Notes: a model not told the origin generated them from the letters alone. 64,000 bases of DNA from Rhizobium esperanzae (GCF_014197615.1 NZ_JACIFY010000014.1:62001-126000), one strand, 5' to 3'. Shown: positions 55,014-64,000, numbered from the stretch's first letter. Program-made: numbers and translations.

Positions 55014-55850
55014 TTATTTGATTGCGCCGGCCGCGATGCCGGCGATGAAATGGCGCTGGAGAGCCACGAAGACGACGAGGATCGGCGCCGTCAGCAGCAC
55101 CGCGCCGGCCATGATGCCGCCCCAGGAGACCTTGGTCAGGCCGATCAGCGTTCCCAATGCCACCGGCGCTGTCATCATTCCCGGTTTGGAATTGATCAGC
55201 AGCGGCCAGAGGTAGTTGTTCCACGAATGAAGGAAGAGAATGATTGCCAGCGCCGCCATGGTCGGCCGCGCCAGCGGCAAAGCGATGCGCAGAAAGATCT
55301 GCCATTCCTTGACGCCTTCGACACGGGCCGCATCAAAGAGTTCACCCGGCATCATCGAGAAGGATTGCCGCATGAACAGCACGCCGAGCGAATTGAAGAG
55401 CGGCGGCACAATCAGCGCCACCCAGGTGTTGGCGAGCCGGAACTCGCGCGCCACCATGATGAATTGCGGGATGACGACCACCGAGAAAGGCAGCGTGATC
55501 GTGCCGAGGATGATGGCGATGACGACGGACCGGCCGATGAAACGGTAACGCGCCAGCGCCCAGCCCGCCATCGAGGTCAGCAGTACCGACAGGAAAGTAT
55601 AGATGAGCGCGACGCCGACGGAGATCGTCATTGCGCCGATGAAATCGGTATCGGCCTGCAGGTTCTTGAAATTCGCGACGAAGTTGGTCGACGGCCAGAG
55701 CACGATGTCGGGGCTGAAGATGCCGTTGTCGGGCATCGTGGAGAAGACGAACATCATCCACAGCGGAAACAGCCAGATCAGCGCAAGCGGAGCGAGCACG
55801 GCGTGCAGGGCTATCTGGCGCATGAGGAGGGATTGCGATTTGGATTTCAT
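55014..55850 (-). CDS. CUT1 ABC transporter permease (MalG type)
   Basis: A 278-residue permease with six membrane segments, a docking loop ARVEGVKEWQIFLRIALP, and C-terminal FIAGIAAGAIK typical of the second CUT1 permease. It overlaps the upstream permease gene by four bases. Confidence 0.95.
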   Translation of the reverse strand: MKSKSQSLLMRQIALHAVLAPLALIWLFPLWMMFVFSTMPDNGIFSPDIVLWPSTNFVANFKNLQADTDFIGAMTISVGVALIYTFLSVLLTSMAGWALARYRFIGRSVVIAIILGTITLPFSVVVIPQFIMVAREFRLANTWVALIVPPLFNSLGVLFMRQSFSMMPGELFDAARVEGVKEWQIFLRIALPLARPTMAALAIILFLHSWNNYLWPLLINSKPGMMTAPVALGTLIGLTKVSWGGIMAGAVLLTAPILVVFVALQRHFIAGIAAGAIK

Positions 55851-56707
55851 TTTGGATCCCTCCCGACCCAGAGATTGAGAAGCGAGATGACCACGGCAAT
55901 GGCCGCCATCGTATAGGCGATCGCCGAGGCATAGCCGAAGTTCAGAGAGGTGAAGCCCTGGCGGTAGAGGAAGAGGCCGAGCGTTTCGGTGCCGCCGCCC
56001 GGACCGCCGCGATTGGTGATGAGGAAGGGCTCGGTGAAGAGCTGCATGGTGCCGATCACCGACAGCACGACGCAGAAGAGGATGATCGGTTTCAGAAGCG
56101 GCAGGGTGATATGAAAGAACTGCTGCACCTTGCTCACCCGGTCGAGTGTCGCGGCCTCGTAGACGTCCTCGGGGATCGACTGCAGGCCGGCAAGGATGAT
56201 GATGGCGTTATAGCCGGCCCAGCGCCATGTGACGGCGAGGATGATCAGCGCCATGGCGGCATTGGCATTGTCAAACCAGGAAACAGGGCTGAGGCCGACG
56301 GCGGAGATCAGCTTGTTGATGATGCCGAAATCGAGGCTGAACATCAGCCGGAACACGGCGGCATAGGCGACCTCGCCGACGACGACGGGCGCAAAGAAGG
56401 CGAAGCGGAAAAGCGGGCGCGCTTTCAGGAGCGGCGAATTGAGCAGCACCGCCATGACGGTCGCAAGCGCGATCATGACGGGCACCTGGATCACCAGAAT
56501 GATCAGCGTGTTATAAAGGGCGTTATAGAATGCCGGGTCGTAGAAGAGCCGGCCCCAATTCGCCTGGAAACTGTATTTCCACGGATTGATGCGGGTGTTC
56601 TGAAAGGAAATCAGGAATGAATCGATGATCGGCCAGACCCAGAAGGCGGCAAAGACCAGCAGATAAGGGGCGAGGAACGCATAGGCGCTCCGGGTTCTGA
56701 ACGGCAT
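55847..56707 (-). CDS. CUT1 ABC transporter permease (MalF/UgpA type)
   Basis: A 286-residue first permease with the docking loop EAATLDRVSKVQQFFHITLP and the TNRGGPGGGTETLGLFLYRQGF region typical of sugar permeases. It has the normal short TM1-TM2 loop, unlike the permease at 37269. Confidence 0.95.
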   Translation of the reverse strand: MPFRTRSAYAFLAPYLLVFAAFWVWPIIDSFLISFQNTRINPWKYSFQANWGRLFYDPAFYNALYNTLIILVIQVPVMIALATVMAVLLNSPLLKARPLFRFAFFAPVVVGEVAYAAVFRLMFSLDFGIINKLISAVGLSPVSWFDNANAAMALIILAVTWRWAGYNAIIILAGLQSIPEDVYEAATLDRVSKVQQFFHITLPLLKPIILFCVVLSVIGTMQLFTEPFLITNRGGPGGGTETLGLFLYRQGFTSLNFGYASAIAYTMAAIAVVISLLNLWVGRDPK

Positions 56708-56766
56708 CGGGCCTTCTCCTCACAATGAACGGAAAGCCGGGCGCCCGAAGCGCCCGGCATCGTCAT

Positions 56767-58041
56767 TCATTGCGCGACCGGGAGGCCGGTCGCCGAAGCG
56801 ATCTGCTTGGCGGCGTCGTCGAGAGCAGCCTTCGCGTCGGGATAGCCGCCGGCGAAGAACTTGGTCTGCGTTGCCTTGAAGATGGCTTCGGCATCGCTCT
56901 GGAAGGCGGTGCCGCGGCTCGGCACGATCTTCGGCAGCGTCGCCAGGATATCGGCCCAGACCTTCTGGCCGCCCCAATAGGGCTGCGGCTCGTTGACGAA
57001 GGGATCCTTCTCTGCCGAAAGCAGCGACGGAACCAGGCCGAACTCCTTCAGCATGGTCACCTGACCCTCATTGGTGCCGAGGGCGTAGTTGACGAATTTC
57101 CAGGCAGCTTCCTTGTTGGCGGAGGTTGCGGAAATGGCGAGCGACGAACCGCCGAGATTGGCCGCATGCGGGCCATCGGCCGTCAGGCTCGGCATCTTGT
57201 AGACGCCCCACTTGCCCTTGAGATCGGGTGAGGTCGAGCGCACGGTGCCCTCATACCAGCCGCCATAGAGCTGGCTCGCCGCCTTGCCGGCGGTATTGGC
57301 CTGGATTTTTTCGTCCCAGTTGGCCGCCGTCAGCGTGCCGGCATCCTTCATCTCCTTCACCTTTTGCAGCGAGGCGACGCAGGCCGGCTGGTTGATGGTG
57401 ATGTTCTGGCCGTCGGTCGAGAAATAGCCGCAGCCCTGCTCGTTGGCGATCATGCGGAACCATTCGCTGTCGCCGTTGAAGTCTGCCTGGGCCATGACGG
57501 TGCCGGGATTAGCGGCGGAAATCTTCTTGCCGGCGGCAATGAAATCGTCCCAGGTGCTGATCGTGCTCGGATCGACACCGGCCTTTTCGTAGAGGTCGCG
57601 GCGGTAGAAGACGGCGACAGGACCGGAATCCCACGGCATGGCATAGGCGACGTCGCCGACCTCAAGCTCGGTGCGCTTGAAGTCGGGGAATTTTGCCTGG
57701 ATATCGGCGGTGTAGCCGAGCTCCTTCAGATTGGCGAAGCAATCCGGGAAGCGGCTCCAGAAGATTTCAGCTTCGAAATTCTCGATGCTGACGATATCGG
57801 GCAGGCCGTCGCCGCCGGCAGCGCAGGCGGCAAGCGTCTTGTCGAAGACCTGGCTGTTTCCAAGATCCTCGACGGTCACCTTGATATCGGGAAACTGTTT
57901 GTTGAAGCCTGGAAGCGTGGACTTTAACGCCGATGCGGCGACGTTCCAGCTCCAGATGGTCAGATTGGCCGACTCAGCGAAGGCGGAGCCGGAAGCAAGC
58001 AGTGCGACAGCTGCGGTCGCAGCGAGAAGTTTGAAGCGCAT
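56767..58041 (-). CDS. sugar ABC transporter substrate-binding protein (family 1)
   Basis: A 424-residue periplasmic protein with a Sec signal peptide ending ASGSAFAESA (about residue 22). The fold signatures are LTIWSWNVAASALKSTLPGFN, DIVSIENFEAEIFWSRF, VAYAMPWDSGPVAVFYRRDLYEKAG and the C-terminal helical region. It leads the operon to 51877. The region between it and the divergent AraC gene is only 86 bp, so the two promoters overlap closely. Confidence 0.93.
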   Translation of the reverse strand: MRFKLLAATAAVALLASGSAFAESANLTIWSWNVAASALKSTLPGFNKQFPDIKVTVEDLGNSQVFDKTLAACAAGGDGLPDIVSIENFEAEIFWSRFPDCFANLKELGYTADIQAKFPDFKRTELEVGDVAYAMPWDSGPVAVFYRRDLYEKAGVDPSTISTWDDFIAAGKKISAANPGTVMAQADFNGDSEWFRMIANEQGCGYFSTDGQNITINQPACVASLQKVKEMKDAGTLTAANWDEKIQANTAGKAASQLYGGWYEGTVRSTSPDLKGKWGVYKMPSLTADGPHAANLGGSSLAISATSANKEAAWKFVNYALGTNEGQVTMLKEFGLVPSLLSAEKDPFVNEPQPYWGGQKVWADILATLPKIVPSRGTAFQSDAEAIFKATQTKFFAGGYPDAKAALDDAAKQIASATGLPVAQ

Positions 58042-58127
58042 TGAAAATCCTCCCTTTTCAATTGCCGATCTTTCACGAACGCGGTTACACTATCCGCAAG
58101 GGAGCGGCTGTCTCCTAAAAAGGGAAT

Positions 58128-59048
58128 ATGGATTTGGCGGAAAGTAAGGTCGGTACGCGTGCAATCTATCAGCCCGGCGCAAGCAGCATTGAGGGCTCGC
58201 CAACAACGCTGCAGATGTTCCACGCCCATCCGCCTATCATGGTCATGCCGCACTGGCATGCGCAGGTCGAAGTCAACTACGTGATGCGCGGCAGCGTGCA
58301 TTACCGCATGAGCGATCACGAATTCCGGTTGAACGCCGGGGAAATGTGCCTCTTCTGGGGTGGGCAGCCACATCAGATGGACGAATCCTCGGATGATTCG
58401 CTCTATGCCGGCGCGCATCTGCCGCTCGTCTATTTCTTCCGGCTGCGCCTGCCGGTCAGCATTTCCAGCCGGCTAATGAAGGGCGAGACGCTGCTGACAT
58501 CGGCAACGGATGCCGCCGACAACGAGAACTTCACCCGCTGGTTCCGCTACGTCAACTCGGGCGATTCCGCCAAGGCCCAGCATGCTGTCGACGAACTGCT
58601 GCTGCGCATCGAGCGCATCGCGCTCGAACCCTATTCGATAATGACATCGAAGGCGGTCGCCAGTCTGGAAGGCGATCAGCCGCATCCGAATTCCTCGCGC
58701 AGCGTCGCGCGCATGTGCGATTTCATCGCCGCCAATTTTCTGCAGGACATCGATTCGGTCGATATCGCCCGCGCCGCCGACCTGCATCCGAAATATGCGA
58801 TGAACCTGTTCAAGCGCTCGACCGGCATGACGCTCAGCAAATATGTGACGCTGCTCAGGCTGTCGCGGGCCCAGGCGATGCTGATGAGCGAGGGCGCCAA
58901 CGTGCTGCAGGTGGCGATGGACAGTGGCTTCGGCTCGATCAGCGCCTTCAACAAATCCTTCCGGCATATCGCCGGCATGTCGCCATCGGACTTCCGCCGC
59001 GATATCCGTCTCGTGACGACGATCCCCGCCGGCGCCTTCCGCAATTAG
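58128..59048 (+). CDS. AraC family transcriptional regulator
   Basis: A 306-residue regulator with an N-terminal cupin-like effector domain (MPHWHAQVEVNYVMRGSVHYRM) and two C-terminal helix-turn-helix motifs (residues about 200-300: VDIARAADLHPKYAMNLFKRSTGMTL ... VLQVAMDSGFGSISAFNKSFRHIAGMSPSDFRRD). It is divergent from the sugar ABC operon at 58041 and is probably its activator or repressor responding to the substrate. Confidence 0.94.
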   Translation: MDLAESKVGTRAIYQPGASSIEGSPTTLQMFHAHPPIMVMPHWHAQVEVNYVMRGSVHYRMSDHEFRLNAGEMCLFWGGQPHQMDESSDDSLYAGAHLPLVYFFRLRLPVSISSRLMKGETLLTSATDAADNENFTRWFRYVNSGDSAKAQHAVDELLLRIERIALEPYSIMTSKAVASLEGDQPHPNSSRSVARMCDFIAANFLQDIDSVDIARAADLHPKYAMNLFKRSTGMTLSKYVTLLRLSRAQAMLMSEGANVLQVAMDSGFGSISAFNKSFRHIAGMSPSDFRRDIRLVTTIPAGAFRN

Positions 59049-59064
59049 CTCCGGATTGTTCGCT

Positions 59065-59460
59065 TTACCGTTTTTCCGCGAGCTCGATCTGAATGCCGTC
59101 GGGATCGCGCAGGAAGGCGACCTTGTGCAGTACCTCAGCATTGATCGCCAGGCGCGGCCGCTCCTTGATCTCGACGCCGGCCTTTTCCAGCCGGGCAAAG
59201 GTCTCGTCGACACTGTCGAACAGGAAGGTCAGATGGCGCAGGCCGGCCGTACTCTCCGGCACATCGACCGCCCTTGCCGCGCCGCCCGCCGGTGCGACGA
59301 TTTCGAGCATGCCGCCGCCGGCATCGAGAAAGGCGATCTCTCCGCCATCGGCCATGACCTTGCGCAGATGCAGGCGAAGCCCGAGCAGGCCGCAATAGAA
59401 AGCGACCGTGCGATCCATGTCGCTCACCGTCATGCCGACATGCTCGAAGGATTTCAGCAT
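59065..59460 (-). CDS. VOC family (glyoxalase/bleomycin-resistance fold) protein
   Basis: A 131-residue single VOC-type metal-binding protein. The HVGMTVSDMDRTVAFYCGLLGLRL start and FLRDPDGIQIELAE end are the paired metal-ligand strands of the fold. It is last in the reverse-strand set beginning at 61593, and probably isomerises or cleaves an intermediate of that pathway; exact function unknown. Confidence 0.9.
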   Translation of the reverse strand: MLKSFEHVGMTVSDMDRTVAFYCGLLGLRLHLRKVMADGGEIAFLDAGGGMLEIVAPAGGAARAVDVPESTAGLRHLTFLFDSVDETFARLEKAGVEIKERPRLAINAEVLHKVAFLRDPDGIQIELAEKR

Positions 59461-59477
59461 GGAGTGCCCTCCCCTGC

Positions 59478-60572
59478 TCAGGCGCTGGTCGTGTGCCGTT
59501 CTTCTTGCGGAAGCCAGGAGCGGTAGAGCGGATGATCGGCAGCGATCGGCATCGGCGTCGGCCGGCCGGTGCGTTGGGAGAAATAAGCTGCTGTCACCAG
59601 TTCCAGCGAATTGCGGGCATCCTGCAGCGTCACCGGCGGCTCCTTGTCCTCGACGATCGCTTTATGAAAAAGCTCGAACTGGCGGGTATAACCGTCTTCG
59701 CCGGGCACATAGGCGGCGAGCGCGGCGTCGATTTTCGCCTGATGCTCCTCCGTTCCCGCGGTGAAGACCCAGGGATCGCGGCCCATCGTATAGGGTTCGA
59801 GGATGCTTTCGGCGACGAGATCGCTGAAGCAGAAGCGCAGCCGTGAGATCTCCTTGCGCGAGCCGAGCGTCATCGACAGCGTCGCCAGCGAGCCGTTCTG
59901 CATCTTCACCGAAAGGGCCGCCGTATCCTCGACCTCAATCGGATTGACCAGCGTCGCGCCATAGGAAAACACCTCGGCGCAGGGACCGTGCACATAATTC
60001 AGCATGTCATGAGCGTGGATGGCGTGGCCGAGGAGGCCGCCGCCGAGCTCGGTCGCCCATTTGCCGCGCCACGGCACGGCGTAATAATCCGGACCCCGCC
60101 ACCAATGCGTCTCGATCGTCGTCAGGAACGGCTTGCCGGCGAGGCCCTGCTCGATCAGCAGCTTGAGCTTCTGCAGGCCGGAGCCGTAACGATACTGGAA
60201 GATCGGCATCAGCTTGCGGCCGGGGAAACGGGCGAGGATGCGGCCCATTTCGTCGACCTCGGCGATCGAGCCAAAGAGCGGCTTTTCGCAGATCACATGT
60301 TTACCGGATTCAATGCCCTTGCGGCAGAGTTCGAAATGCGAGCTCGGCGGCGTCGAAATGTCGATGATGTCGAGATCGTCGCGGGCAAAAAGCGAATCGG
60401 TATCCTGGGTATATTCGGCGATGCCATATTCCTCGCACAGCGCCCTGCCGCGCTCCTCGTCGAGCGAGCAGAGCACGGGAACCTCGAAGAGATCCTTGTT
60501 CCAGCCGAAGCCGGCCAGATGCCGCGCGGCAATGCCTGCGCCGATGACGCCGACGCGCAATTTTCTCGTCAT
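59478..60572 (-). CDS. Gfo/Idh/MocA family oxidoreductase
   Basis: A 364-residue dehydrogenase. VIGAGIAARHLAG at residues 9-21 is the nucleotide motif, the catalytic EKP lies in HVICEKPLFG, and GHAIHAHDMLNYVHG holds conserved histidines. It lies ten bases after another member of the same superfamily. The pair may act on successive carbons or on different anomers of one sugar. Confidence 0.92.
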   Translation of the reverse strand: MTRKLRVGVIGAGIAARHLAGFGWNKDLFEVPVLCSLDEERGRALCEEYGIAEYTQDTDSLFARDDLDIIDISTPPSSHFELCRKGIESGKHVICEKPLFGSIAEVDEMGRILARFPGRKLMPIFQYRYGSGLQKLKLLIEQGLAGKPFLTTIETHWWRGPDYYAVPWRGKWATELGGGLLGHAIHAHDMLNYVHGPCAEVFSYGATLVNPIEVEDTAALSVKMQNGSLATLSMTLGSRKEISRLRFCFSDLVAESILEPYTMGRDPWVFTAGTEEHQAKIDAALAAYVPGEDGYTRQFELFHKAIVEDKEPPVTLQDARNSLELVTAAYFSQRTGRPTPMPIAADHPLYRSWLPQEERHTTSA

Positions 60573-60582
60573 GATATCCTCC

Positions 60583-61593
60583 TCAGCGAGCGCCGATGCG
60601 CGCGGCTTTCGCCTGTGCGTCGAGCGACAGACGGCAGACTTCGAAAACGTGATCCTGCGTCATCGCCGTCTGTGTGCGGTTTGCGACGTCGGCGGTGAAG
60701 GCATCGAAATAGTCGAGCTTTTCATCGCTGCAATCGATATGGGTCATTTCCTTGCCGTTGACGAGGAAGAGGTGATCCTTGCCCGGCCGGCCGGCGATAT
60801 CGATATATTTGCGCAGCTCGATATAGCCCTCGGTGCCGAGGATGGTCAGGCGCCCGTCACCCCAGGTCGGCAGCGCCTCCGGGGTGAACCAGTCGACTCT
60901 GACATAACCCGCTGCCTTGTCGGAACGCAGAAGCACCTCGCCGAAGTCCTGAAAGGCAGGTTTGTCCGGCATGCCGAAATTGCCGATCGAGCTGGCGATG
61001 ACCTCGCCTGAGGTCGAGCCGGTATAGAACAGGAACTGATCGACCTGGTGCGAGGCGATGTCGACGATGATGCCGCCGAAGGCTTCGGGATCGAAGAACC
61101 AGTCCGGCCGGGTCGGCAGCTGCAGCCGGTGCGGACCGACGCCGAGCGTCTGGATCACCTTGCCGATCGCGCCTTCCTTTACCAGCTTGCCGGCTTTGAC
61201 GGCGGAGCGCACGCAGTGACGCTCGGAAAAGCAGATAGAGAAGATCTTGCCGGTTTCGGCAACGGTGCGCCTGACCTCTTCGAGCTGGGCAAAGGTCGTC
61301 ACGCCGGGCTTGTCGGTCATGACGTCCTTGCCCGCTTTCATCGCGCGGATGGCAAGTCCGGCGCGGTCACGCGGGATCGCGGAAATGCAGATGACGTCGA
61401 TCGACGGATCGTCGAACAGTTTCTCCCGGTCGATCTGCGGGGCATCGGGATAGGTCTTCTCGAAGGCTTCCCGCAATGCCGGCACTGAGGTCTGCGGGCA
61501 ATAGCCGACAAATTCGCCGCCCGAGGCAAGCAATCCCTTCACGTGATCGAACGTATGCCCATGGTCGATTCCGACGACGGCAAATCTCAACAT
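60583..61593 (-). CDS. Gfo/Idh/MocA family oxidoreductase
   Basis: A 336-residue dehydrogenase starting with ATG at 61593 after a GGGAGGATAT site. VVGIDHGHTFDHV and DVMTDKPGVTTF (DKP in place of EKP) mark this subfamily. DIASHQVDQFLFYTGS has the conserved histidine. The residues upstream in the open frame (to 61626) are not family-like. It leads the three-gene unit and is divergent from the FAH-type gene. Confidence 0.92.
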   Translation of the reverse strand: MLRFAVVGIDHGHTFDHVKGLLASGGEFVGYCPQTSVPALREAFEKTYPDAPQIDREKLFDDPSIDVICISAIPRDRAGLAIRAMKAGKDVMTDKPGVTTFAQLEEVRRTVAETGKIFSICFSERHCVRSAVKAGKLVKEGAIGKVIQTLGVGPHRLQLPTRPDWFFDPEAFGGIIVDIASHQVDQFLFYTGSTSGEVIASSIGNFGMPDKPAFQDFGEVLLRSDKAAGYVRVDWFTPEALPTWGDGRLTILGTEGYIELRKYIDIAGRPGKDHLFLVNGKEMTHIDCSDEKLDYFDAFTADVANRTQTAMTQDHVFEVCRLSLDAQAKAARIGAR

Positions 61594-61952
61594 CGCTGCA
61601 ATATCCTCCCGGGATTTTTTGAGCACCGGCTGGGGCCGGCATCCTCCATATCGGGCAAAACAGATAACGAAAGCTGGCGCCTGTCAAGGCGAGATCAGGG
61701 GTGAAATCGCCTAGATAGAAGATTAAGCATATGAAAAATAACGATTATTTTGTATCTAAATAGTTATTTTGCGGCTTTTCGTGATTGGGAAGGCGCCCTT
61801 CCCATCCAATCGGGCGAAAGTCTTTTTCCCCTGCGTATCTTGCTCCATCTCGATGAATGTGATCGATTTTGGCCGCCGCCGGGCTGGAGGGCGGCAACAA
61901 TCTCGAAATTCTTTCAAGAGCGCTTTCCGCTTGCCTGTACCGGAGGATCACC
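61594..61952. other. divergent regulatory region between oxidoreductase operon and FAH-type gene
   Basis: The 359-bp region is AT-rich around 61690-61775. It has an inverted repeat of 8 bp (61735-61742 with 61763-61770, AAAATAAC/GTTATTTT, 20 bp apart) and a GC-rich 7-bp hairpin (61787-61793 with 61797-61803). Probably promoters and operators for both directions; no coding sequence seen. Confidence 0.5.
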
Positions 61953-63113
61953 ATGTCTCATCCCCTTCTCGATGCTGCCGCTTCGGGTGGACTTTTTGTC
62001 GGCCGCGTCTGGAATCCGGAAGTCGCCGGCCCTGGCATTGTGACCCTTCGCGACGGGATGCTCATCGACATCACCTCGCGCGAAGCGCCGACGCTGAGCG
62101 CCCTGCTCGAGAGAGAGGATGCTGCGGGCTTCGTCCGCGCGGCAGGCGGCAAGGCGATCGGCTCGCTCGACGAGATTGCCGCCAACAGCACCGGGACGCC
62201 GGATGCGGCGCGTCCTTTTCTGCTTGCTCCCGTCGACCTGCAGGCGGTCAAGGCCTGCGGCGTCACCTTCGCCCAGTCGATGATCGAGCGGGTCATCGAA
62301 GAGAAGGCTGCCGGCAATCCCGATCGCGCCGCCGCAATCCGCGAGCGCGTCAGCACCCTGATCGGCGGCAGCCTCACCAATCTCAAGGCCGGTTCGCCTG
62401 AAGCCGCCAAGGTCAAGCAGGCGCTGATCGACGAGGGCATGTGGTCGCAATATCTCGAAGTCGGCATTGGCCCCGATGCCGAGGTCTTCACCAAGGCGCC
62501 GGTGCTCTCCTCGGTCGGCTGGGGCGCGGATGTCGGCCTGCATCCGATCTCGACCTGGAACAATCCCGAGCCGGAAATCGTGCTCGCGGTCAACAGCCGC
62601 GGTGAGATCAAGGGGGCGACGCTCGGCAACGACGTCAATCTGCGCGACGTCGAAGGCCGCTCGGCGCTGCTGCTCGGCAAGGCCAAGGACAACAATGCCT
62701 CCTGCTCGATCGGCCCCTTCGTCCGCCTGTTCGATGCCGGCTACGGCCTGGATGACGTGCGCTGCGCCGAACTCGACCTGAAGGTGTCAGGGCAGGATGG
62801 CTTCGTGCTCAACGGCAAGAGCTCGATGTCGCAGATCAGCCGCGACCCGACCGATCTGGTGAAACAGACGGTGGGCGCCCATCATCAGTACCCCGATGGT
62901 TTCATGCTGTTTCTCGGCACCCTGTTTGCGCCGACGCAGGATCGCGGCGCGCCGAAGCAGGGCTTCACGCACAAGATCGGCGATGTCGTCGAAATTTCCT
63001 CGGCCGGCCTCGGCGTGCTCGTCAACACCGTGCAGCTTTCCACCGAATGCCCACCCTGGACCTTCGGCATTTCGGCGTTGATGCGCAATCTCGCAAAGCG
63101 TGGATTGCTGTAA
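61953..63113 (+). CDS. FAH-family protein, likely 2-keto-3-deoxy-pentonate (XylX-type) dehydratase
   Basis: A 386-residue fumarylacetoacetate-hydrolase-fold protein. It resembles Caulobacter XylX (2-keto-3-deoxy-D-xylonate dehydratase) in length and in stretches such as LLAPVDLQAVKACGVTFAQS, WSQYLEVGIGPDAEVFTKAP, NNPEPEIVL (metal-binding acids), GNDVNLRDVEGRSALLL, KDNNASCSIGPF and the end PWTFGISALMRNLAKRGLL. This recollection was not tested by alignment. The ATG at 61953 has a CGGAGG site. The role would be dehydration in the non-phosphorylative pentose pathway, consistent with nearby Gfo/Idh dehydrogenases. Confidence 0.82.
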   Translation: MSHPLLDAAASGGLFVGRVWNPEVAGPGIVTLRDGMLIDITSREAPTLSALLEREDAAGFVRAAGGKAIGSLDEIAANSTGTPDAARPFLLAPVDLQAVKACGVTFAQSMIERVIEEKAAGNPDRAAAIRERVSTLIGGSLTNLKAGSPEAAKVKQALIDEGMWSQYLEVGIGPDAEVFTKAPVLSSVGWGADVGLHPISTWNNPEPEIVLAVNSRGEIKGATLGNDVNLRDVEGRSALLLGKAKDNNASCSIGPFVRLFDAGYGLDDVRCAELDLKVSGQDGFVLNGKSSMSQISRDPTDLVKQTVGAHHQYPDGFMLFLGTLFAPTQDRGAPKQGFTHKIGDVVEISSAGLGVLVNTVQLSTECPPWTFGISALMRNLAKRGLL

Positions 63114-63171
63114 GCGAATTCAGCAAAAGCGCGCGGCGGATCGGCGCCCGGAATTGCGCAAATGCGATAAA

Positions 63172-64000
63172 TTACTGATTTCGCCGCCTGCCCTGCAGCA
63201 GGTCGAGGACGGAGTTTGCCGCCTCCAGCACGTTGGTGCCCGGACCGAACACCGCCGCAACGCCGTGTTCATGCAGGAATTCGTAGTCCTGCCGCGGGAT
63301 GACGCCGCCACAGACGACGATGATATCCTCACCGCCCTTTTCCCTCAGCCTGTCGATCAACTGCGGCAGCAGCGTTCTGTGACCTGCCGCCAGTGACGAG
63401 ACACCGACGACATTGACCTTTTCTCCAAGCGCCATCTCGACAGCCTCATCCGGCGTCTGGAACAGCGGACCGGCGAGCACATCGAAGCCGATATCGCCGA
63501 AGGCCGAAGCGATCACCTTGGCGCCGCGGTCGTGCCCATCCTGGCCGAGCTTGGCGACCATGATCTTCGGCCGGCGCCCCATAGCTTCCGTCACCTCCGT
63601 CATACGTCCCTTGAGGACGGCGAGTTCCGGCTCGTCGTCATAGGCCTCGCCATAGACGCCGGTGATGACTTCGGGTGTAGCGGCATGATCGCCGAAGGCT
63701 GCGCGCATGGCGTCCGATATTTCGCCGACGGTGGCGCGGGCCCGCGCCGCTTCGATGGCGGCTTCCAGCAGGTTGCCGCGGCCGCTGCGTGCGGTCTCAG
63801 CGAGGGCGGCCAGCGTCTCGCGCACGGCACTGCCGTCGCGGCGCCGCCTGGTTTCCTCGATGCGTTTGATTTGCGCTGCGCGCACCGCGCTGTTGTCGAT
63901 CTCCAGAATGTCGATCGGCTGCTCGTTGTCGAGCCTGTAGCGGTTGACGCCGACGATGACCTCCTCGCCCTTGTCGACGGCTGCCTGGCGGCGCGCGGCT
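63172..64000 (-). CDS. methylmalonyl-CoA mutase, C-terminal part (N-terminus outside window)
   Basis: The last 275 residues of a B12-dependent mutase are encoded; translation runs in from beyond base 64000. The cobalamin-binding motif DGHDRG (DxHxxG) is in KLGQDGHDRGAKVIASAFGD, followed by the Rossmann-like domain with VVGVSSLAAGHRTLLPQL and VCGGVIPRQDYEFL. The upstream residues VGVNRYRLDNEQPIDILEIDN belong to the end of the barrel domain. In Rhizobium this gene is often called bhbA/scpA and isomerises methylmalonyl-CoA and succinyl-CoA. Confidence 0.94.
   Translation of the reverse strand, partial: AARRQAAVDKGEEVIVGVNRYRLDNEQPIDILEIDNSAVRAAQIKRIEETRRRRDGSAVRETLAALAETARSGRGNLLEAAIEAARARATVGEISDAMRAAFGDHAATPEVITGVYGEAYDDEPELAVLKGRMTEVTEAMGRRPKIMVAKLGQDGHDRGAKVIASAFGDIGFDVLAGPLFQTPDEAVEMALGEKVNVVGVSSLAAGHRTLLPQLIDRLREKGGEDIIVVCGGVIPRQDYEFLHEHGVAAVFGPGTNVLEAANSVLDLLQGRRRNQ

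Overview
The window is high-GC alphaproteobacterial DNA, and its gene content strongly suggests a Rhizobium (leguminosarum/etli group) chromosome or large replicon. It holds five complete operon-scale ABC uptake systems plus one smaller divergent system, LacI- and AraC-type local regulators, many Gfo/Idh/MocA oxidoreductases, a ParDE module, a FixK/FNR-type anaerobox, and palindromic intergenic repeats of the kind common in Rhizobium. No tRNA, rRNA, CRISPR array, insertion sequence or phage gene was seen. Coding density is high, and most operons use ATGA or TGATG stop/start overlaps.

Region 1 (1-6477): the 3' part of a SAM methyltransferase gene, an alpha/beta hydrolase, msrA, and a four-gene YnjB/Fbp-like ABC importer with a Tat-type binding protein. 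Region 2 (6483-14914): a reverse-strand catabolic operon (Gfo/Idh oxidoreductase, sugar-phosphate isomerase-like TIM barrel, CUT1 sugar ABC importer, inositol-phosphatase-like enzyme) facing a LacI regulator, with a perfect 14-bp palindromic operator between them. Region 3 (15025-15646): a parDE toxin-antitoxin pair with its own palindrome.

Region 4 (15775-30941) looks like an organosulfur (or comparable heteroatom) scavenging island. It has two SfnB/DszC-like flavin monooxygenases, an NtaA/SnaA/DszA-type monooxygenase, an RbsABC-like importer, a Dpp-like oligopeptide-type importer, a class V aminotransferase and a divergent phosphodiesterase. Two of its promoter regions share a short sequence motif.

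Region 5 (31060-32739) is a soluble TPR-GGDEF diguanylate cyclase. Region 6 (32793-40130) is a reverse-strand CUT1 ABC operon that also encodes a glycerophosphodiester phosphodiesterase, a LacI regulator and an inositol-monophosphatase family enzyme, suggesting uptake and breakdown of a phosphodiester or polyol phosphate. Region 7 (40131-44600) has a tiny ORF with tandem hairpins, a YbaK-type deacylase, a Tim44-like protein, a 2-hydroxyacid dehydrogenase and a HupE/UreJ protein.

Region 8 (44628-51832) is a cytochrome bd locus: a perfect FixK/FNR box and promoter, a GbsR/MarR regulator with overlapping inverted repeats at its promoter, then cydD-cydC-cydA-cydB and the 40-residue cydX, which lies beyond a hairpin and a rhizobial palindromic repeat. 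Region 9 (51877-59048) is a CUT1 ABC operon ending in an unusual Gfo/Idh/MocA-aldo/keto-reductase fusion, with a divergent AraC regulator. Region 10 (59065-64000) has a VOC protein and two more Gfo/Idh oxidoreductases, a divergent FAH-fold protein resembling XylX-type 2-keto-3-deoxy-pentonate dehydratases, and the C-terminal part of a methylmalonyl-CoA mutase running off the end.
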